The notes: a model not told the origin generated them from the sequence alone. A stretch of DNA of 64,000 nucleotides from Gaetbulibacter sp. 4G1 (GCF_002741945.1 NZ_MDVN01000022.1:948584-1012583), one strand, 5' to 3'; positions 8,127 to 16,776 are shown, numbered from the stretch's first letter. Made by a program: numbers and translations.

Positions 8127-9446
8127 TTAGAACCCTAAACCACCTGCAGTATTTGCATATGTCCAGTTAAGGTTTGATGTTGTAGCTCCTACAGTTTGAG
8201 CACCATCTGTAACTTGCGTTGTCCAATCAGCAGCTCTTTCGGTAAATGTTGGAGCTAAAATAATTTTGTCTTCAGGAATGTCATTTGTTTCATCTGTATC
8301 ATCACAGTTTTCTGCACATCCAACTTTTTCTAAGAAAACACTGTTGTCAAATCCAGCGATTTCCCAATTGCTAAATGTTATTAAACCATCTAAAAAGTTT
8401 TGAGACACTGCATTGTTATCTAACTCAACATCTGAATTATCTTTAAAACCTTTTGCATAAACATTAGATACAGTTCCAGTGGCTTTACTTCTAAAATCAG
8501 CATATTCACCATTTGAAGTATTTAAATTCCCCATCAAGGTTACGTTGGTTAAAGTGAAAGACCCTGTTGCAGTGCCTTCTCTTCCGTCTATTTCTAAGGC
8601 ATGGTCAGAAGCGTCACCTAATATCACAACAGCATTATCAATAGTTCCAGAATAAGCTTGATCAATATCTAAACCATCATCACCTTGAGCCCAAACTAAT
8701 AAGTTTGTAGCATTTACAGTTCCTCCAAAAAACTCAATACCATCATCAACATTAGCAACAACTTCTATGTTATCAATAACAGTTTTACTACCAACACCAC
8801 CAAGTGTAAGACCGTTTATTTCGTTTCCTTCACCAATTAAAGCACCACCATGTCTAATAGATACATATCTAAGGATACCAGAATCGTCATCAGCTATAGT
8901 ACCTCCATATAAACCAAAAGTATCATCAGCAGGAATTCCTTCTATTTGCACTTCGGTTAAGTCTCCTTTAAAAGAACAAGGCGCATGACCTAAAATGATT
9001 AAACCTCCCCAAAGTCCTCTGTTGCTTTCGTTTAGGTTAGTTCCAGCTGTTTGGCCTGCATCAATATTATCGCTTGAAGAAGTAAATATTATAGGACTTG
9101 TAGATGTTCCTTCAGCATTAATTTTTGCTCCTCTAGCTATGATTAAAGCAGAGGCTAAAGATCCTGTTCCTGGCTTACCTTTTATAATTGTACCAGCTTC
9201 AATAGTTAATGTTACACCATCTTGAACAACAACTTTTTGGTTTAATTCATATATATTATCGTTTGTCCAAGTTGTGTTTACCGCGATAGCTCCTGTAACA
9301 GCAATAACTGGAGTGCCACTATTACTTCCTCCTCCATCTTGGATAATTGTAATTTCTTCTATTATTATAGGAGTATCATCATCTTTAAGACATCCAGTAA
9401 AAACTAAAGTAGATGCCGTTAAAAGGATTAAAAATAATTTTTTCAT
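8127..9446 (-). CDS. Beta-helix lipoprotein paired with the TonB receptor
   Basis: A 439-residue lipoprotein: signal peptide MKKLFLILLTASTLVFTGC with lipobox LVFTGC, then acidic DDD residues favouring outer-membrane sorting. The body has repeated short strands (INGLTLGGVGSKTVIDNIEV, DDGIEFFGGTVNATN, DDGLDIDQAYSGTID), typical of right-handed parallel beta-helices. It starts with the motif WTNDNIYELNQKVVVQDG, frequent in Bacteroidota surface proteins next to TonB receptors. It lies first in the transcript with the receptor at 5217-8045, so it is probably a surface-exposed binding partner. ATG 9446 is chosen because the predicted transcription start is near 9483, downstream of any earlier start codon. 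Proteins of this type are sometimes mislabelled multidrug transporter. It is not a transporter. Confidence 0.8.
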   Translation of the reverse strand: MKKLFLILLTASTLVFTGCLKDDDTPIIIEEITIIQDGGGSNSGTPVIAVTGAIAVNTTWTNDNIYELNQKVVVQDGVTLTIEAGTIIKGKPGTGSLASALIIARGAKINAEGTSTSPIIFTSSSDNIDAGQTAGTNLNESNRGLWGGLIILGHAPCSFKGDLTEVQIEGIPADDTFGLYGGTIADDDSGILRYVSIRHGGALIGEGNEINGLTLGGVGSKTVIDNIEVVANVDDGIEFFGGTVNATNLLVWAQGDDGLDIDQAYSGTIDNAVVILGDASDHALEIDGREGTATGSFTLTNVTLMGNLNTSNGEYADFRSKATGTVSNVYAKGFKDNSDVELDNNAVSQNFLDGLITFSNWEIAGFDNSVFLEKVGCAENCDDTDETNDIPEDKIILAPTFTERAADWTTQVTDGAQTVGATTSNLNWTYANTAGGLGF

Positions 9447-9488
9447 GAGTTTTAATTTTAGATATTTTTTTTGTTTTATTTGTTGCCG

Positions 9489-9565
9489 CAAAGAAACTAT
9501 GAGACTGTAAATAGAGTGTTACCTAAAGATTAAAGAACCGTGATAAAAGTGTTAGCTTAATGTTA
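9489..9565 (-). promoter_or_regulatory. Six-repeat PhoB-type promoter of the lipoprotein-TonB operon
   Basis: Minus-strand 11-bp units: TAACATTAAGC, TAACACTTTTA, TCACGGTTCTT, TAATCTTTAGG, TAACACTCTAT, TTACAGTCTCA and TAGTTTCTTTG. The promoter at 10098-10174 shows the same order and spacing over 77 bp. The CTTTGC core at 9493-9488 acts as the -7 element. Confidence 0.75.
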
Positions 9566-9634
9566 CTTTAAATAGATAAATGCGAGATATTATTTTACAT
9601 TGAATTAACATTGAATCGAGATTAACTTATTGCA

Positions 9635-9678
9635 TAAAAAAAAGCAACTTCCATTAAATTGGAAATTGCTTTTTTTTA
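9635..9678. terminator. Terminator after the carboxypeptidase-like domain gene
   Basis: A long A run, the stem AGCAACTTCCA / TGGAAATTGCT (one mismatch), and a T run. It lies 17 bp past the stop at 9695 and can act in both directions. Confidence 0.8.
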
Positions 9679-9694
9679 ATCTATTCTAACTTTA

Positions 9695-10075
9695 CTATTT
9701 GTTTATAGAGGTATCTTTTTTATCAGCACTCGCTAATGTTAACATTAAATCGTCTAAAGATATTGAGTCTGCTTTTAAATGTAACTTTACGTTGATTGAT
9801 TTACCATCGATTACTTTAACAGTAGATTCTTTAGTTTCATAACCAACAAAGCTACTTACTAGAGTATAGCTGCCTTCCTTTAAGTTTTTAAATTTAAATA
9901 CTCCTTTTTCATCTGATAAAACTTCAGCACCAGTTTCTTTAATTATAACTTTTGCATAAATTAAAGGCGCGTTATTAGATTCAATATCTAACAAATGACC
10001 TTGTATAGATCCTGTTTGTTGTGCAAAAGATAATGCGGTTACAAAAAAGGTAGCGATAAATATAATGTGTCTCAT
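9695..10075 (-). CDS. Stand-alone secreted carboxypeptidase-like regulatory domain
   Basis: A 126-residue protein with a signal peptide (cleavage near ALSFAQ). It is followed by a single carboxypeptidase-like beta-sandwich (residues ~22-108: GSIQGHLLD..., FKFKNLKEGSYTLVSSFVGYE) and a short charged tail. This domain normally forms the N-terminus of Bacteroidota TonB receptors, but here no plug or barrel follows: the gene ends cleanly, with a stop and a terminator. The domain resembles that of the receptor at 5217-8045. The gene has its own PhoB-type promoter, almost a copy of that operon's promoter. It could be the remnant of a receptor duplication or a dedicated periplasmic partner; the intact promoter and signal peptide favour a working gene. 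Confidence 0.75.
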   Translation of the reverse strand: MRHIIFIATFFVTALSFAQQTGSIQGHLLDIESNNAPLIYAKVIIKETGAEVLSDEKGVFKFKNLKEGSYTLVSSFVGYETKESTVKVIDGKSINVKLHLKADSISLDDLMLTLASADKKDTSINK

Positions 10076-10097
10076 TAGTAATCTTATAAATGCTATG

Positions 10098-10174
10098 CAA
10101 AGAAAAATATTTATTATAACCGCAGTGTTAAGTAAATATTAAACAAGAGTGATTAAAATGTTACCTTAATGTTA
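10098..10174 (-). promoter_or_regulatory. Six-repeat PhoB-type promoter of the 10075 gene
   Basis: Minus-strand 11-bp units: TAACATTAAGG, TAACATTTTAA, TCACTCTTGTT, TAATATTTACT, TAACACTGCGG, TTATAATAAAT and ATTTTTCTTTG. Unit by unit it matches the promoter at 9489-9565. Confidence 0.75.
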
Positions 10175-10234
10175 CCAAATTTTAGATTTAATTTTATTGA
10201 ATTTACTTATCTTGCTTGCGTTTAAAATTTTAAA

Positions 10235-11575
10235 ATGAACTGGGAACAATTACTATCCTTAAAACGCTTTGGCGACACCAATAAACGAATCAGAAAAGAA
10301 CAAGATGAAACGCGTTTAGGGTTTGAAGTTGATTATGACCGAATAATTTTTTCGTCAGAATTCAGAAGCCTTCAAGATAAAACACAAGTTATCCCTTTAT
10401 CTGAAACAGACTTTGTACACACGCGATTAACGCATAGTTTAGAAGTTAGTGTGGTAGGGCGTTCTTTAGGAAGGCGAGTAGGGCAAAAGCTATTGGGAAA
10501 ACACCCGCATTTACAAAGCATTCATGGATATCAAGCTAATGATTTTGGAGCCATTGTAGCAGCTGCAGCTTTAGCACATGATATAGGAAACCCGCCTTTT
10601 GGGCATTCAGGAGAAAAGGCTATTGGGGAGTTTTTTAAAACAGGAAATGGACAAAAATTTAAAGCTCAGTTAACTGATAAAGAGTATCAAGATTTGTGCG
10701 ATTTTGAAGGAAATGCAAATGGATTTAAAATTTTAACCGAAAGTAGAGCAGGAAGAGATGGCGGATTGCGTTTAAGTTATGCAACACTTGGCGCGTTTAT
10801 GAAATACCCAAAAGAATCATTACCTAAAAAGCCAACACATCATATTGCTGACAAAAAATACGGCTTTTTTCAAAGTGAAAAAGAAGCGTTTACAGATGTA
10901 GCTAACGAGCTTGGTTTATTAAAAAGAAGTGAAAAGCATCTTAGTTTTTCTCGTCATCCGCTAGCTTTTTTAGTTGAAGCTGCTGATGATATTTGTTATA
11001 CTATTATAGATTTTGAAGATGGCATTAATCTGGGATTAATTCAAGAAGAGTTTGCTCTAGAATACCTGTCAAAAATTATTAGGAATAATATAAAACCAGA
11101 AAACTATTATGCCCTTTCAACCAAAGAAGATCGTGTGGGTTATTTACGAGCTCTTGCTATAGGTTCCTTAATAAGCGAAGCTGTTGATGTTTTTATGGAC
11201 AATGAAGATGCTATTTTAAATGGTGGTTTTGACTGCGCTTTGCTAGATAAAAGTAAGTACGAAGCTCAAATAAACGATATTATTAAAATAAGTGTTGAAA
11301 ACATTTACCAATCTACCGAAGTTGTCGATAAAGAAATTGCAGGATATGGAGTCATCAACACCTTGTTAAACACCTATACAAGTGCTATAAATAATGCATT
11401 TAATAACACCACTTCTAATTATGATAAGCTCATTTTAAAAAGCTTACCGAAAACTATTAAAACCGATAAGTCTAGTTTGTATCAACGTTTAATGAGTGTG
11501 AGTTACTATGTCTCGTTGTTATCAGACAGTAAAGCAATTCTGGAATATAAGAAAATAAAAGGGCTAGAAATTTAA
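10235..11575 (+). CDS. dgt: Deoxyguanosinetriphosphate triphosphohydrolase (dGTPase)
   Basis: A 446-residue cytoplasmic enzyme of the HD superfamily that splits dGTP into deoxyguanosine and triphosphate. The metal-binding signature is present: THSLEVS (His of the first motif), HD at residues 115-116 in AAALAHDIGNPPFGHSGE, and a later AADDICYTIIDFEDG segment carrying the last Asp. Length is normal for the Bacteroidota form. The start ATG 10235 gives the usual N-terminus MNWEQLLSLKRFGD. It is divergent from the phosphate-regulated gene at 10075, and I see no sign that it shares that control. Confidence 0.94.
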   Translation: MNWEQLLSLKRFGDTNKRIRKEQDETRLGFEVDYDRIIFSSEFRSLQDKTQVIPLSETDFVHTRLTHSLEVSVVGRSLGRRVGQKLLGKHPHLQSIHGYQANDFGAIVAAAALAHDIGNPPFGHSGEKAIGEFFKTGNGQKFKAQLTDKEYQDLCDFEGNANGFKILTESRAGRDGGLRLSYATLGAFMKYPKESLPKKPTHHIADKKYGFFQSEKEAFTDVANELGLLKRSEKHLSFSRHPLAFLVEAADDICYTIIDFEDGINLGLIQEEFALEYLSKIIRNNIKPENYYALSTKEDRVGYLRALAIGSLISEAVDVFMDNEDAILNGGFDCALLDKSKYEAQINDIIKISVENIYQSTEVVDKEIAGYGVINTLLNTYTSAINNAFNNTTSNYDKLILKSLPKTIKTDKSSLYQRLMSVSYYVSLLSDSKAILEYKKIKGLEI

Positions 11576-11585
11576 ATTATTATTT

Positions 11586-11710
11586 TGGCGTTACCACAAG
11601 GGTCGGGCTTTTATTCATACATTTCTATTTTTAAATCATTGAATTCATGAACATAAATGTTTCGCTATATTTTTTTCTCGTGATTCAAAAAAGGATGCCA
11701 CAACAATCCA
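11586..11710. repeat. Degenerate flavobacterial intergenic repeat
   Basis: Two blocks look like the halves of a repeat I recall from many flavobacterial genomes: GGCGTTACCACAAGGGTCGG (11587-11606, running into GCTTTT), and CGCTATATTTTTTTC...AAAAAAGGATGCCACAACAATCC (11662-11709). About 47 bp of unrelated AT-rich sequence separates the halves, which suggests decay or an insertion. No open frame. The family link is from memory. Confidence 0.5.
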
Positions 11711-11727
11711 TAATGTAAAAACAGGTT

Positions 11728-13494
11728 TTACAATAAACTATTAAAATAATGTAGCAGACCCTCGGCATCTAAACCAATGTATTTTTGTAGCTCATCAACA
11801 CTTCCATGTTCAATAAACCTATCAGGAACACCTAAAATTTTAATTGTATTTTTATAATTATTGGTTGAAGCAAATTCTAAAATAGCTGACCCAAATCCGC
11901 CTTTTATTGTACCGTCTTCAACTGTAATAATAATATTATATGTTTTAAAAACGGTATGAAGCATATTTTCATCTAAAGGTTTTACAAACCGCATGTCGTA
12001 ATGTGCTATTTCTTTTGTATTACTCAGCCCTTCAATAGCTTTAGTGACATTTCTGGCAATGCTTCCAATACTTAAAACAGCAATTCTAGAACCTTCTTTA
12101 AGTAGGATACCTTGGCCTATTTTAATTTTATTGAAAGGCTGTTTCCAATCTATTGTAACCCCTCTTCCTCGAGGATATCTAATAGCTATAGGTTGCTCTA
12201 AACCTAATTGAGCAGTGTACATAATATTGCGTAATTCTATCTCGTTTCTTGGCGCAAATACAACCAAGTTAGGTATGCATCTTAAATAAGCTAAATCAAA
12301 AGCACCGTGATGAGTTGCCCCATCTTCGCCAACTAAACCAGCACGATCTAAACAAAAAATAACAGGCAGTTTTTGAAGGGCTACATCGTGAATAATTTGA
12401 TCATAAGCACGTTGCAAAAATGTTGAGTAAATATTACAAAACGGGATTAACCCTTGAGTTGCCATACCAGCAGCTAGTGTAACGGCGTGTTGTTCGGCAA
12501 TACCAACATCAAAAGCACGATCTGGTATTTCGTCCATCATATATTTTAGCGAACTTCCAGTTGGCATTGCAGGTGTAATACCAACAATGTTTGTATTCTC
12601 TTTAGCTAGTTCTAAAATGGTATGCCCAAAAACATCTTGATACTTAGGGGCTTCAATTATTTCTCCTTTTACTATAAGATTACCTGTTTTAGCATCAAAT
12701 TTACCTGGAGCATGATATTTTACTTGATTCTCTTCGGCCTGTTTTAAACCTTTGCCTTTAGTAGTGATGATATGTAAAAACTTTGGACCTTTTACAGTTT
12801 TTAAACGCCTTAACTCTGAAATAACAGCCTCAATATCATGCCCATCTATAGGTCCAGAATAATCAAAATTTAAAGCTTCAAAAATGTTATCTTGTTTTTG
12901 AGTGCCTTTTTTTACATTAGTTAAATATTGCTTTAAAGCACCAACACTTGGGTCTATGCCAATAGCATTATCGTTTAAAATAACTAACAAATTAGCGTCA
13001 GTCACACCAGCATGATTTAAGCCTTCAAAAGCCATTCCACTAGCTATACTTGCATCTCCAATAACAGCAATATGGTGTTTGTCTTCACCTTTTAACTGCG
13101 ATGCAATTGCCATTCCTAATGCTGCCGATATAGAAGTTGATGCATGCCCAACCCCAAAAGTATCATAAACACTTTCCTCGCGTTTTGGAAAACCGCTAAT
13201 GCCATCCATCTGTCTGTTAGTGTGAAAAATAGCTTTTCGTTCGGTTAAAATTTTATGCCCGTAAGCTTGATGGCCAACATCCCAAATAAGTTGATCTTCG
13301 GGAGTGTTAAACACATAATGTAGAGCAATAGTGAGTTCTACAACACCTAAACTTGCTCCTAAATGACCTTCTTTAGTGGCGACAATATTAATTATAAAGC
13401 CACGTAATTCTTTTGCAAGTTGCGGTAAGTCTTCTTGCTTTAAAAGACGCAGCTCATTGGGTGAGTTTATATGATTTAAAAAGTTGTTTTGCAC
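11728..13494 (-). CDS. dxs: 1-deoxy-D-xylulose-5-phosphate synthase
   Basis: A 588-residue thiamine-diphosphate enzyme that condenses pyruvate with glyceraldehyde 3-phosphate, the first step of the MEP route to isoprenoids. Visible features: WDVGHQAYGHKIL, the ThDP/Mg motif GDASIASGMAFEGLNHAG through NDNAIGIDPSVG, the catalytic Glu region DVGIAEQHAVTLAAGMA, and GLVGEDGATHHGAFD. The C-terminal transketolase domain contains ITVEDGTIKGGFGSAI. Length is typical for Flavobacteriaceae, slightly shorter than the E. coli enzyme. The start is a GTG at 13494: no in-frame ATG lies between an upstream stop and the conserved LKQEDLPQLAKELR segment. Confidence 0.96.
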   Translation of the reverse strand: MQNNFLNHINSPNELRLLKQEDLPQLAKELRGFIINIVATKEGHLGASLGVVELTIALHYVFNTPEDQLIWDVGHQAYGHKILTERKAIFHTNRQMDGISGFPKREESVYDTFGVGHASTSISAALGMAIASQLKGEDKHHIAVIGDASIASGMAFEGLNHAGVTDANLLVILNDNAIGIDPSVGALKQYLTNVKKGTQKQDNIFEALNFDYSGPIDGHDIEAVISELRRLKTVKGPKFLHIITTKGKGLKQAEENQVKYHAPGKFDAKTGNLIVKGEIIEAPKYQDVFGHTILELAKENTNIVGITPAMPTGSSLKYMMDEIPDRAFDVGIAEQHAVTLAAGMATQGLIPFCNIYSTFLQRAYDQIIHDVALQKLPVIFCLDRAGLVGEDGATHHGAFDLAYLRCIPNLVVFAPRNEIELRNIMYTAQLGLEQPIAIRYPRGRGVTIDWKQPFNKIKIGQGILLKEGSRIAVLSIGSIARNVTKAIEGLSNTKEIAHYDMRFVKPLDENMLHTVFKTYNIIITVEDGTIKGGFGSAILEFASTNNYKNTIKILGVPDRFIEHGSVDELQKYIGLDAEGLLHYFNSLL

Positions 13495-13597
13495 AAGGCA
13501 AAAGTACTTCTTTTAGTGGTTAAGTTAAAAGAATTTGTATAAGTAGTAAATGCAACTTTACCATTCACGCTATTTGTGCTGTCATTCACGACATTTT

Positions 13598-13630
13598 TTT
13601 GGATAACAGTTTGATTTATAGGTAGGTTTG
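13598..13630 (+). promoter_or_regulatory. Bacteroidota-type promoter of the accessory gene run
   Basis: TTTG at 13598-13601 (-33 element) and TAGGTTTG at 13623-13630 (-7 element, matching TAnnTTTG) are about 21 bp apart. Transcription would start near 13634, before ATG 13657. Confidence 0.6.
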
Positions 13631-13656
13631 AGATATGAATTTTAAAATTATTAATT

Positions 13657-13962
13657 ATGAGCGATTTAAAAAGATTAATTAAAAATTTGGACGATAACAC
13701 TAATTTTAAAACAAGATTTGAGCAAGAGCCTGTCAATGTTTTGAAAGAGGAGTTGCAAAAAAGCCACCCTATTTTAAATGAAAGAATATTCTTGATAGTT
13801 GTTCGTCTTGTAGGCGGAGCTCTCTTGCTTTCAATAGTTTTAGGAGCATATATGCTATTTGGAAAGGAAGCTGAAGAAGTGGATAGCTTTTTTGTAATGA
13901 TTGCTTCAGCTTGTATAGGTGCTTTAGCAGGCTTGTTAGCGCCTTCTCCAAGAGAAGTTTAG
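13657..13962 (+). CDS. Small two-helix membrane protein, unknown
   Basis: A 101-residue protein. A charged N-terminal stretch of ~42 residues is followed by two membrane segments: IFLIVVRLVGGALLLSIVLG (~44-65) and FFVMIASACIGALAGLLAPS (~77-97). A short acidic loop (GKEAEEVDS) lies between them. No signal peptide. It is the first gene after a good promoter and lies 28 bp before the 456-residue gene, so the two are probably co-transcribed. I do not recognise a family. The two-helix architecture would suit a membrane anchor, a holin-like protein or an immunity protein, but nothing in the sequence decides between these. Confidence 0.6.
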   Translation: MSDLKRLIKNLDDNTNFKTRFEQEPVNVLKEELQKSHPILNERIFLIVVRLVGGALLLSIVLGAYMLFGKEAEEVDSFFVMIASACIGALAGLLAPSPREV

Positions 13963-13990
13963 TAAATATTATAAATAAAAATCAATAATC

Positions 13991-15361
13991 ATGTCAGAAA
14001 AACTATTTGAAAGAGCTTGGGGACATTACACAACGGTCCTACAAAACCTAATTGACAAAGGAACTCCCAAAGCAGGAGTGTTTCAACCATTCAACTTTGC
14101 AACATTATTACCCTATAATGCGTCTAAAAAAAACTACAATAATTTTCTCTTATATAATTTGTCAAATTATATAGCTCCTACACAACCTTCTTATAGCAAT
14201 GATAAAATGGATGAGAAAGTTTTGACACATCCTTCAAAATTGGAAGATGCATATGCAAATTTTTTAGATGAATTTAATGAACTTCTTTTAAAGTCACTTA
14301 GTAGTGACTTAAGAAGGAACTATGATGTAATGAAAGATGAATTGAATATAGAGCAAAATGGACTAAGAGATTATTTAGTATATGTAAATGATGAGTGGAA
14401 TAGGCACAGGACAAGAAATAATATTCCTGAAGATCGTTGGAAGTCAGAAAAAGTAATTTTTGAAAGAGAATTTGGTTACTCTATGCAAATTGACAGGTAT
14501 AAAGAAGAAATAAAACGTATAAATGTAAGAATAAACGCTTTTCTTAAATCAAATATATCTCGCGAATTGTGGAGGTTAGTAGATGCAAAAGCTTATTTTG
14601 ATGATTCAAATTATTCTGTGTTACTTCCTCCTTCATCTGTATTTGATGATAATATAAATAGGCATTATTGGAGGAAATTCAAAATGCAATTCCCAATTAT
14701 GGATATAGATGAGTTCTTAACTAATTCAGCGAAAGCAGAAAGCTATTTTAAAACTCAATCTGAAGATTATTCTAGAGTTGAGACAAAATGGAAAGTAAAA
14801 ACAAAAGCAAAATGGGGAATTTTCTCAGGGGGAGGAAGTGTTGAAAAAAGAAAACTGGAAGAACTTACCGAAAAGGAGCATTTTGAATTTAATGTATCAT
14901 TTGAAAGATTTGAAGAAATTGAAATATTTCGAGACAGATGGTTTCAAGATTCACTATTTGGTACTATTGGAAAAAAATTTCCAGAATATTGGGGGCCAAA
15001 TGGGGCCTTAGGAGCAATACCATATTCTATTGTAATGGCAAGAGGGACAAAAATAACTGTTAAAACTAGTGAAGAATATAAGAAAGTTTTAGAGAAATAC
15101 ATAAAAGGAGGCGGGTCATTCGGTTTTGGGTCATTCTTTTCAATTGGAGGCAACTATAGTAGGGATGAAAAATATATGAACTTCAAAAAAGAAGAGCAAG
15201 GTTTTAGTTTAACAGATGGCGAAAACACCATTCGCATATTAGGGGCTCGTGTTAGAAGGTTTAATTGGGATAATGATTTTTATAAAGATTACTATTCTTC
15301 TATTTCAGATGATGATTTGAAAGATTCAGTTGATTTTCTTAATAAACAAGAAAGTAAATGA
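13991..15361 (+). CDS. Unknown 456-residue protein with glycine-rich hairpins
   Basis: I do not recognise this protein. It has no signal peptide or membrane helix. The first ~200 residues are helical and charged (SKLEDAYANFLDEFNELLLK, YKEEIKRINVRINAFLK). The second half is beta-rich, with two similar glycine/serine-rich turns: KAKWGIFSGGGSVEKRK (residues ~272-288) and KGGGSFGFGSFFSIGGNYS (~375-393). Both are flanked by alternating polar and apolar strands, a pattern also seen in membrane-inserting hairpins of pore formers; that comparison is my inference. The stop overlaps the start of the next gene (ATGA), a lipoprotein, so the two are translationally coupled. Confidence 0.7.
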   Translation: MSEKLFERAWGHYTTVLQNLIDKGTPKAGVFQPFNFATLLPYNASKKNYNNFLLYNLSNYIAPTQPSYSNDKMDEKVLTHPSKLEDAYANFLDEFNELLLKSLSSDLRRNYDVMKDELNIEQNGLRDYLVYVNDEWNRHRTRNNIPEDRWKSEKVIFEREFGYSMQIDRYKEEIKRINVRINAFLKSNISRELWRLVDAKAYFDDSNYSVLLPPSSVFDDNINRHYWRKFKMQFPIMDIDEFLTNSAKAESYFKTQSEDYSRVETKWKVKTKAKWGIFSGGGSVEKRKLEELTEKEHFEFNVSFERFEEIEIFRDRWFQDSLFGTIGKKFPEYWGPNGALGAIPYSIVMARGTKITVKTSEEYKKVLEKYIKGGGSFGFGSFFSIGGNYSRDEKYMNFKKEEQGFSLTDGENTIRILGARVRRFNWDNDFYKDYYSSISDDDLKDSVDFLNKQESK

Positions 15362-15678
15362 AATGTAGTTTAATTGTTTCCTTACTTTTAGCTTGTCTTA
15401 GTAGTTGTGTTTCTATTAAGACCTATCAACTTGATAGGTATTATAGTGAAGATGTTGCAGATCCTGGCAGAGTAATTCTTCAACAAAAACTGGATGGATT
15501 AATGGAAATCCTTGATGATGATTGTAGTAAATCAAAATTATCCTATGTCGTCAATGGTCAATACTTAACTCTTAAAGTCAAAAACAGATGCGAGTCAGAA
15601 TTAGATTCAATAATATATTATACTCTTTGCAATAAGTTTTCAACTAAGAATTGCGGAGAAGTAATAAAAAAGCATTAA
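15358..15678 (+). CDS. Small lipoprotein coupled to the 456-residue gene
   Basis: A 106-residue protein with a short lipoprotein signal (MKCSLIVSLLLACLSSC; lipidated Cys at ~17). The mature part has four further cysteines (DDCSKS, NRCESE, TLCNKF, KNCGEV), probably two disulfides, around a small strand region (LSYVVNGQYLTLKVKN). The start codon overlaps the preceding stop (ATGA), which indicates coupled expression with the 13991 gene. No family recognised. In toxin-immunity pairs an envelope lipoprotein can be the immunity partner, but that is speculation here. It could equally be an assembly or surface factor. Confidence 0.65.
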   Translation: MKCSLIVSLLLACLSSCVSIKTYQLDRYYSEDVADPGRVILQQKLDGLMEILDDDCSKSKLSYVVNGQYLTLKVKNRCESELDSIIYYTLCNKFSTKNCGEVIKKH

Positions 15679-15792
15679 TAGATTCCGAAAGGAATCAAAG
15701 CGGAATAAATTTAAAGTGAAAAATTCTTTAATTATTATGACAATATTACTTTTTTACTTGTAAAAATAAGGTATAACTTTTAAGTATATATT

Positions 15793-16776
15793 ATGAAAAT
15801 AAAAATTCTTTTTTTACTAATTTTTATTAGTACCGTTAGCCATGGCCAGTATTTTCCAAAGAAACAAATGGTAGATTCTATAATAACCAGTAATAAACTA
15901 TTTAATGAGGTAAGTGTTGAAGGAGGTAGCTATATTTGGTTGAACTCATACATTCTAAGAAAATCTGCTCAAAATTATTTTGCAGATAAAAATTCAAAAC
16001 TTGGAAATAAGGGAGCTTCTTTTGTATTTACTTCTCCTAAAGATAAAGCATCTTCTTTTGCAATAAATGCAGGATTAATTGTCGGGTTTAATAAAGTTAT
16101 TATAATTGATAAAGAAGTAAAATATATAAAAAAAGCAATTCTACCTTTTTTGCAGTACGATAGAAATACCTTAATTGATAGCGAGCAGTCTAATCTGTTA
16201 ACAGGGTTAAGTGCTATATACAATATGGCTGAATATTATAAAATAAGTAACAAATCGAAGTTTAATATATCCTTAAAAGGAGGTGTTACTTATAGAAAAG
16301 ATTATGAAAATGATGTTGAAGCACTTCAAAGTAGTTTTATATTTTCTCCTCACTTTGCAGAATTAAACGATAAAGACGAATTGATAGGAACATGGTTTGG
16401 AGCTAAATCTCCATTTGATATTGGTGTGAATCTAGGATTTGAATATGATTATAGATTTAATAACGATATAAAGGCTCTAAATGGGAACTTATTTAGAACA
16501 TTTTCTAATATGTCAGCACAATTAAAAGCGTCCAGTTTTACTATGTCTTTTGGATGGCAATATAGATATTTGCTTGCCAATTCAACAGACTTTGGTAAAG
16601 ATAGCTTTTCATTAATAACTTTCAAGACAGAATACAAACCAAAGATAAGAGGGAATAAGAATATACTAGATAGTATTGAACCAACCATAGGAATTATCCA
16701 TGAAAACGGGGAAAATCCAACGAATGGGTTTAATGATCAAGCATATTGGGCATTAGTTTTGGAACTAAAAATTTAA
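15793..16776 (+). CDS. Secreted protein, probable outer-membrane beta-barrel
   Basis: A 327-residue protein with a signal peptide (cleavage near VSHGQ). The mature chain has many amphipathic strands with aromatic edges (ASSFAINAGLIVGFNKV, FDIGVNLGFEYDYRF, FTMSFGWQYRYLL) and ends in WALVLELKI. This resembles a small outer-membrane barrel. No family recognised. Same strand as the genes before and after, with gaps of 115 and 138 bp that could hold promoters. Confidence 0.6.
   Translation: MKIKILFLLIFISTVSHGQYFPKKQMVDSIITSNKLFNEVSVEGGSYIWLNSYILRKSAQNYFADKNSKLGNKGASFVFTSPKDKASSFAINAGLIVGFNKVIIIDKEVKYIKKAILPFLQYDRNTLIDSEQSNLLTGLSAIYNMAEYYKISNKSKFNISLKGGVTYRKDYENDVEALQSSFIFSPHFAELNDKDELIGTWFGAKSPFDIGVNLGFEYDYRFNNDIKALNGNLFRTFSNMSAQLKASSFTMSFGWQYRYLLANSTDFGKDSFSLITFKTEYKPKIRGNKNILDSIEPTIGIIHENGENPTNGFNDQAYWALVLELKI

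Noticed and set aside
9595..9632. Plus-strand TTACATTGAAT/TAACATTGAAT repeats as a second small-RNA promoter
   Set aside because: The 11-bp repeats are real, but they are not in register with any TTTG, and the transcript would consist only of the terminator at 9635-9678.
13476..13736. Minus-strand open frame between dxs and the accessory run
   Set aside because: It overlaps the start of dxs and the promoter and 5' end of the 13657 gene and has no recognisable features.
13657..13760. N-terminus of the 101-residue protein as a peptide-precursor leader
   Set aside because: FKTRFEQEPVNVLKEE recalls NHLP-type leaders, but two membrane helices follow and there is no double-glycine site or core peptide.
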